Positions 60,624-64,000 of a DNA stretch of 64,000 bases are shown piece after piece. Positions within the stretch are counted from its first letter, which is position 1; each line of letters starts with the position of its first letter. Under the pieces are notes generated by a model. It was not told the origin of the DNA. It did not search any database and was given only the letters and a program-made list of their open reading frames with translations. Position numbers and translations under genes: made by a program. Source of the DNA: Pseudomonas sp. PSKL.D1 (GTDB lineage Bacteria; Pseudomonadota; Gammaproteobacteria; Pseudomonadales; Pseudomonadaceae); assembly GCF_028898945.1 (NCBI RefSeq), contig NZ_CP118607.1, forward strand, positions 3,148,001 through 3,212,000, read 5' to 3'.

Positions 60624-60966
60624 GGCTGCGCAGAGCGACGTGTAAACCGCAGTGGTTAACAGATCAAAAAACTGGTTTTCGCGTACGGATTGCCCGGCTG
60701 AGGCAGAGTAGAAGAATCGGTGAAGGGCTTGCCATAACGAGGATATAAAGAGGAATGATTGCATGTGTCGGTGCTCGTCGAGATGATGAGGTGTATGAGG
60801 CTGCGGCTTGACATATTGATCAAAAAGCCTCGTATTAACGGGGCTTTTTTTATTTCGATGTATTTTCTATCGTCGTTAAGCTCTGCTTGCTGATCTACGC
60901 TACTGCCTCAATAGCAGCAACCGTTCAGACTACACGCCGACACGGCTCAAACTGCCCCTGGAGCCG
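60624..60966. other. Intergenic interval closing the catabolic island
   Basis: 343 bases without a supportable gene. It contains the strong bidirectional hairpin at 60822-60849 and AT-rich flanks. No tRNA or obvious attachment-site copy was found here. Confidence 0.6.
60822..60849. terminator. Strong intrinsic terminator, probably bidirectional
   Basis: AAAAAGCCTCG (60822-60832) pairs with CGGGGCTTTTT (60839-60849), an 11-bp stem with one G-U pair and a TATTAA loop, followed by further Ts (TTTTTTTATTT). It serves the amidohydrolase side on the plus strand and the pxp operon on the minus strand. Confidence 0.85.
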
Positions 60967-61746
60967 CTAGCTGAATTTTGGATTTTGACTCAATGGCCGC
61001 AGCAGCCAACCGTGCTCAACTAAAACAGCTTTCACTTTCGATGCCATCTCAACCGACTCAGGGGAATCGCCGTGAACGCAGATGCTGTCGATTTGCACTG
61101 GCATCCGCTTTCCGCTGACGGTAGTAATGCTCTGGGTTTCTATCATTTCCAAAACACGTTGGGCAGCTAGCTCCGCATCATGGATTACCGCTCCCTCCAG
61201 TTTCCTTGACAGTAGATAACCACTGTCATCGTAAGCGCGATCTGCGAAGACTTCCCTCGCAATCTTCAAGCCGGCTCGCTCAGCTACTTGCTCGGTCAAA
61301 CTATAAGGCGGGATGACGAAGGTAAGGCTTTCATCTACCCGAAGCACGGCATTCACAATGGCTTGAGATAAGCCCTCGTCAATGGCCGCCATGTTCCCGA
61401 GCGCCCCGTGAGCCTTGAAGTGAGTGACCTTACCCCCATGCATCTTGGCCACTGCTTGGAGTGCGCCTATCTGGTAAGCGATGATCTGCTCTACATCCTC
61501 CGGCTTCTGTCCAGGTATCTGCCGACGACCAAAACCCCATAAATCCATGAACCCTGGGTGAGCACCGATATCCACCCCTTCTGCGATTGCCTTCGTAACC
61601 GTGTCTCGCATGACAAGTGGATCACCCGCGTGGAAGCCACAAGCGACGTTCGCAGAAGTCACGATCTTCAGAAGTGCGGCGTCATCGCCCATGGTGTAAG
61701 GACCAAAGCTTTCGCCCATATCCGAGTTGAGATCGATGATTTTCAT
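60967..61746 (-). CDS. pxpA: 5-oxoprolinase subunit PxpA (LamB/YcsF family)
   Basis: A 259-residue LamB/YcsF protein. It has LNSDMGESFGPYTMGDDAALLKIVTSANVACGFHAGDP at the start, then VDIGAHPGFMDLWGFGRR, and the CVHGDSPESVEMASKVKAVL ending. With PxpB and PxpC it forms the ATP-dependent 5-oxoprolinase that opens pyroglutamate to glutamate. Last in the operon; the ATG overlaps the carrier-like gene's stop by 4 bases. Codon use is less GC-rich than in the first 40 kb, hinting at a different origin. Confidence 0.93.
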   Translation of the reverse strand: MKIIDLNSDMGESFGPYTMGDDAALLKIVTSANVACGFHAGDPLVMRDTVTKAIAEGVDIGAHPGFMDLWGFGRRQIPGQKPEDVEQIIAYQIGALQAVAKMHGGKVTHFKAHGALGNMAAIDEGLSQAIVNAVLRVDESLTFVIPPYSLTEQVAERAGLKIAREVFADRAYDDSGYLLSRKLEGAVIHDAELAAQRVLEMIETQSITTVSGKRMPVQIDSICVHGDSPESVEMASKVKAVLVEHGWLLRPLSQNPKFS

Positions 61747-62177
61747 GAGTGGTTCCTTTCGGTGAAAACGCTGACTAATGGAGCGGCGTAGCCCACAGTC
61801 GCCAAGGGCTTGGCGATTACTTCAGCTACGACGCCGCCCACATCACAGGTGACGGGGAACAGCAGCTCGCCGACCTTAAGGAAAGCAATTACTTTTCCGG
61901 CTTCGAAATGATCACCAGCCTTTAGCGATTCGCTAGGGGCGGATGGGTGAAATGGTAGGAATAAACCGAACCCCGGGCTTGTGATTGTCTGCACCGATTC
62001 CTCTACAGCGTTGGCCGTTGAGCTCAGCACTGGCGCAATCGCAACGGCGGGCAGAGAAGGCCCTGCCGCCTTTTCCACCCGTATTGAGAAACCGGGACCT
62101 TCCACCTCTAACTCGTTCATACCGCTCTTAGCGAAATGACGGCAGAGCTCTTCAATATCCGTTAGATTCATCGGCAT
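61743..62177 (-). CDS. Biotin-carrier-like protein lacking the MKM motif
   Basis: A 144-residue AccB-like protein. Its N-terminal helix (LTDIEELCRHFAKSGMNELEVEGPGFSIRVEKA) matches the BCCP lead segment, and a C-terminal lipoyl/biotinyl beta-barrel includes SLKAGDHFEAGKVIAFLKVGELLFPVTCDVGGVVAEV. Where a biotinylated Lys sits in (E/A)MKM, it has LKVGELL; by spacing from GGVV the acceptor position is Glu, not Lys. It is therefore probably not biotinylated. BCCP/BC genes often travel with pxpABC; no biotin carboxylase gene is visible before the window ends. Overlaps pxpC by 10 bases. Confidence 0.8.
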   Translation of the reverse strand: MPMNLTDIEELCRHFAKSGMNELEVEGPGFSIRVEKAAGPSLPAVAIAPVLSSTANAVEESVQTITSPGFGLFLPFHPSAPSESLKAGDHFEAGKVIAFLKVGELLFPVTCDVGGVVAEVIAKPLATVGYAAPLVSVFTERNHS

Positions 62178-63112
62178 ATCACCTCCCTCATACGCTTCAC
62201 CGCCGTGAGATAATTTGCATCAGCGGACTCAGCAGCAGCGGCTTCCTCCACGCTACATTCGACCAGGCGGACCTGCGTGCCAGCCGCAGAATGGGCGAGC
62301 AATCGCAGGTCGGATTCAATAACAGTTCCAAGGCGTGGGTACCCGCCAGAGGTTTGAGCATCCGCGAGCATCACAATAGGCTGCCCGTTCGGAGGTAGCT
62401 GCATTAAGCCAGGCAAGAATGCGTACGACAGCAGTTCTACGTTCTTACCAAGGTCCAACACGGGACCAACAAGCCCGTAACCGATTCGATTGCTCTGTCG
62501 AGACACTGTCCACTCGGTACTCCAAAACTCTCGACGAGCATTTGACGTCAGCTGCTCGAACTCGAAGCCAGGCATAAATCTTAAGCTCTTCAGAAGCTCT
62601 CGCTCAGGTGGGCAGGCGCCGAAGCTGCTGGTTGTTGGTACACCTCTGGCTTGTCCAAAGTGAAGTACATCACCAGTCTTGAGCATTCGGCCCTCATATC
62701 CTCCGAAGGCACCCTTCAGATCGGTGCTGGACGAGTGCAGGACTTGATGAACCGACACTCCTCCCTGGAGGCAAAGATATGCAATGCCGCCTGTTGGGCT
62801 TCCCGACAGGCGCAACACTTGGCCCTTGCGGGCCTGGGTGCACCACCAAGGCGGCAACACTAAGCCGTCCAAGGAAGCCTTTGCTGCTGCGCCGGTTACG
62901 GAAAATCTGCAATCGGCCCCGAACCGGATCTCGAACGGACAGATCAAAATCTCTATGGCGGGCGCGCTTTGATCGTTGCCCAACAGAACGTTACCTACCG
63001 ACAAAGCCAGCTGATCCAATGCGCCAGCCGTCCCTACACCTATACGCCGATATCCTGAGCGCCCGTTATCCTGGACAGTGGTGCCCGGCATGCATTTCAC
63101 AACTTCGATCAT
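62168..63112 (-). CDS. pxpC: 5-oxoprolinase subunit PxpC (KipA/biotin-dependent carboxyltransferase-like)
   Basis: A 314-residue KipA/AHS2 protein: PGTTVQDNGRSGYRRIGVGTAGALDQLALSVGNVLLGN at the start, then SNRIGYGLVGPVLDL and QPIVMLADAQTSGGYPRLGTV, all diagnostic. It partners PxpB; the two correspond to the two halves of the AHS domain in urea amidolyase. ATG 63112 overlaps the pxpB stop by 4 bases. Confidence 0.93.
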   Translation of the reverse strand: MIEVVKCMPGTTVQDNGRSGYRRIGVGTAGALDQLALSVGNVLLGNDQSAPAIEILICPFEIRFGADCRFSVTGAAAKASLDGLVLPPWWCTQARKGQVLRLSGSPTGGIAYLCLQGGVSVHQVLHSSSTDLKGAFGGYEGRMLKTGDVLHFGQARGVPTTSSFGACPPERELLKSLRFMPGFEFEQLTSNARREFWSTEWTVSRQSNRIGYGLVGPVLDLGKNVELLSYAFLPGLMQLPPNGQPIVMLADAQTSGGYPRLGTVIESDLRLLAHSAAGTQVRLVECSVEEAAAAESADANYLTAVKRMREVICR

Positions 63113-63768
63113 GCTGACACCTCCAAAATTTCAAACTGGACCCTATCACCGGGCGCGAGCAGAGCTGGCGGATCCAAACGATGATCAAAAAAGACTTGTT
63201 CGGTGGACCCGATCAAGTTCCAACCACTGGGCATGGTTGCAGCTATAACACCGGTTTGACTCCCACCAATAGCGACACTTCCAGCCTCGACTCGTTGGCG
63301 GGGAGCGCTACGCCGTGGAGCATGAAGCGCTGATTCCAGCCCTCCCAAGTAAGCAAAGCCTGGGTGGGCGCCCAAACAAAACACCGTGTACTGGGAACGC
63401 GCGTGGCGCTCAACGAATTGGTTGATAGACAACCCGGCGTGGCGGGCAAGTTCACTCAGATCTGCACCGCGGTCTCCCCCATAATGAACACCGATCTTGA
63501 TGCACCGACTCTCGCGTTGCTGGTTTTGATCGCTCGCCAAGTGCCATAGCTCAGGCAGCCGAGGGAAAGCATTTTCGCGAGCCTGTAGCGAATCGAAGAT
63601 GAGTAAAAGGTTATTCATTCCCGGCACGCTTTCAGTGAGGCCGGCCAATTCCTGGCTGAGGAGATCTAGGCCCCAGCAGATCTGCTGCACCTCCACAGAA
63701 GCCTGTGCCTGCTGACACTCAATAAGGACGGCACGGGTACCCATTCGGTGAAACTGCAGATTTTTCAT
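63109..63768 (-). CDS. pxpB: 5-oxoprolinase subunit PxpB (KipI/allophanate hydrolase subunit 1)
   Basis: A 219-residue KipI/AHS1 protein with the motif HYGGDRGADLSELARHAGLSINQFVERHARSQYTVFCLGAHPGFAYLGGLE and the GSVAIGGSQTGVIAATMPSGWNLIGST nucleotide-related segment. First visible gene of the overlapping pxpB-pxpC-carrier-pxpA operon. 232 bases of non-coding sequence upstream, to the window end, probably hold its promoter. Confidence 0.92.
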   Translation of the reverse strand: MKNLQFHRMGTRAVLIECQQAQASVEVQQICWGLDLLSQELAGLTESVPGMNNLLLIFDSLQARENAFPRLPELWHLASDQNQQRESRCIKIGVHYGGDRGADLSELARHAGLSINQFVERHARSQYTVFCLGAHPGFAYLGGLESALHAPRRSAPRQRVEAGSVAIGGSQTGVIAATMPSGWNLIGSTEQVFFDHRLDPPALLAPGDRVQFEILEVSA

Positions 63769-64000
63769 AGCATTTTCCCATCAGCTCGCATCAAGCATCA
63801 GCTTAATCGAGGCGTTTCACTCGCATCCGCCCCGTTAAGCTCAACTCATTTAGACCGTTGCCTCAATCGAAATTTCGGAGATCAACGCAACGGTATGGTG
63901 TATTGAACGATTAACCGGTTCTCATCCAAATCGTTTCCAAACGAAGACCGCACAGTCGCATTTCGCCAGCGAAGCGATAGATTTTTGAGCGGACCGCTTT
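63769..64000. other. Non-coding upstream region of pxp operon
   Basis: No gene or clear binding site recognised. Less GC-rich than the genes around it; ends at the window edge. Confidence 0.5.

Noticed and set aside
60760..60860. Possible tRNA fragment or attachment-site copy at the island's right side
   Set aside because: The structure is explained by an intrinsic terminator; no cloverleaf or match to the integrase-side sequence could be found by eye.

Overview
The window reads as chromosome from a Pseudomonas of the P. putida group. The evidence is high-GC coding sequence, recurring REP elements carrying the GTAGGAGCGGC core, a MocR regulator, a FAN1-type nuclease, a NEL-type effector and many LysR-regulated metabolic clusters. 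About 45 protein-coding loci are supported, including one cut by the left edge and three broken ones. No rRNA, tRNA or CRISPR array was seen.

1-39.8 kb is ordinary accessory-rich Pseudomonas backbone: a DUF1028 start, flavin monooxygenase and RidA cluster; a PhnDCE-type phosphonate/phosphite importer with an iron alcohol dehydrogenase and a divergent LysR gene; a short VasX/BTH_I2691-like type VI effector candidate with a DUF6708 membrane protein; a LysR/SDR/MFS/split-transketolase sugar-type cluster; an MHS transporter; a 1613-residue DUF6543-LRR-NEL candidate E3 ubiquitin ligase effector; a UvrD-like helicase; pirin; phosphoglucomutase; a FAN1 nuclease coupled to a nuclease-helicase (crosslink-repair type module); and a MocR-like regulator without the PLP lysine, coupled to an unrecognised 487-residue protein.

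39.9-60.8 kb looks acquired. It opens with a tyrosine integrase and a dead IS5-family element whose ends can be located (41801..42986). It then holds an aromatic-acid MFS transporter, a thiolase remnant, and the feruloyl-CoA synthetase/vanillin dehydrogenase/hydroxycinnamoyl-CoA hydratase-lyase set with a divergent MarR gene. A TetR-flanked run follows: a NylB-like amide/ester hydrolase, a PotF-like polyamine-type binding protein, two DUF3237 proteins (one cytoplasmic, one exported), a TorF-like porin, a CocE-like lipoprotein hydrolase, a chemoreceptor and a YtcJ-like amidohydrolase interrupted by one in-frame TAG.

My main inference is that this second run is a front end that captures and splits a conjugated hydroxycinnamate (an amide with a polyamine, or an ester), feeding released ferulate/coumarate to Fcs-Ech-Vdh. 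The gene order fits this but no sequence proves the substrate. All five premature stops seen inside this island are TAG.

60.9-63.8 kb, in less GC-rich sequence, carries an overlapping pxpB-pxpC-(BCCP-like)-pxpA operon for 5-oxoproline hydrolysis. The carrier-like protein lacks the usual biotin-accepting MKM motif.
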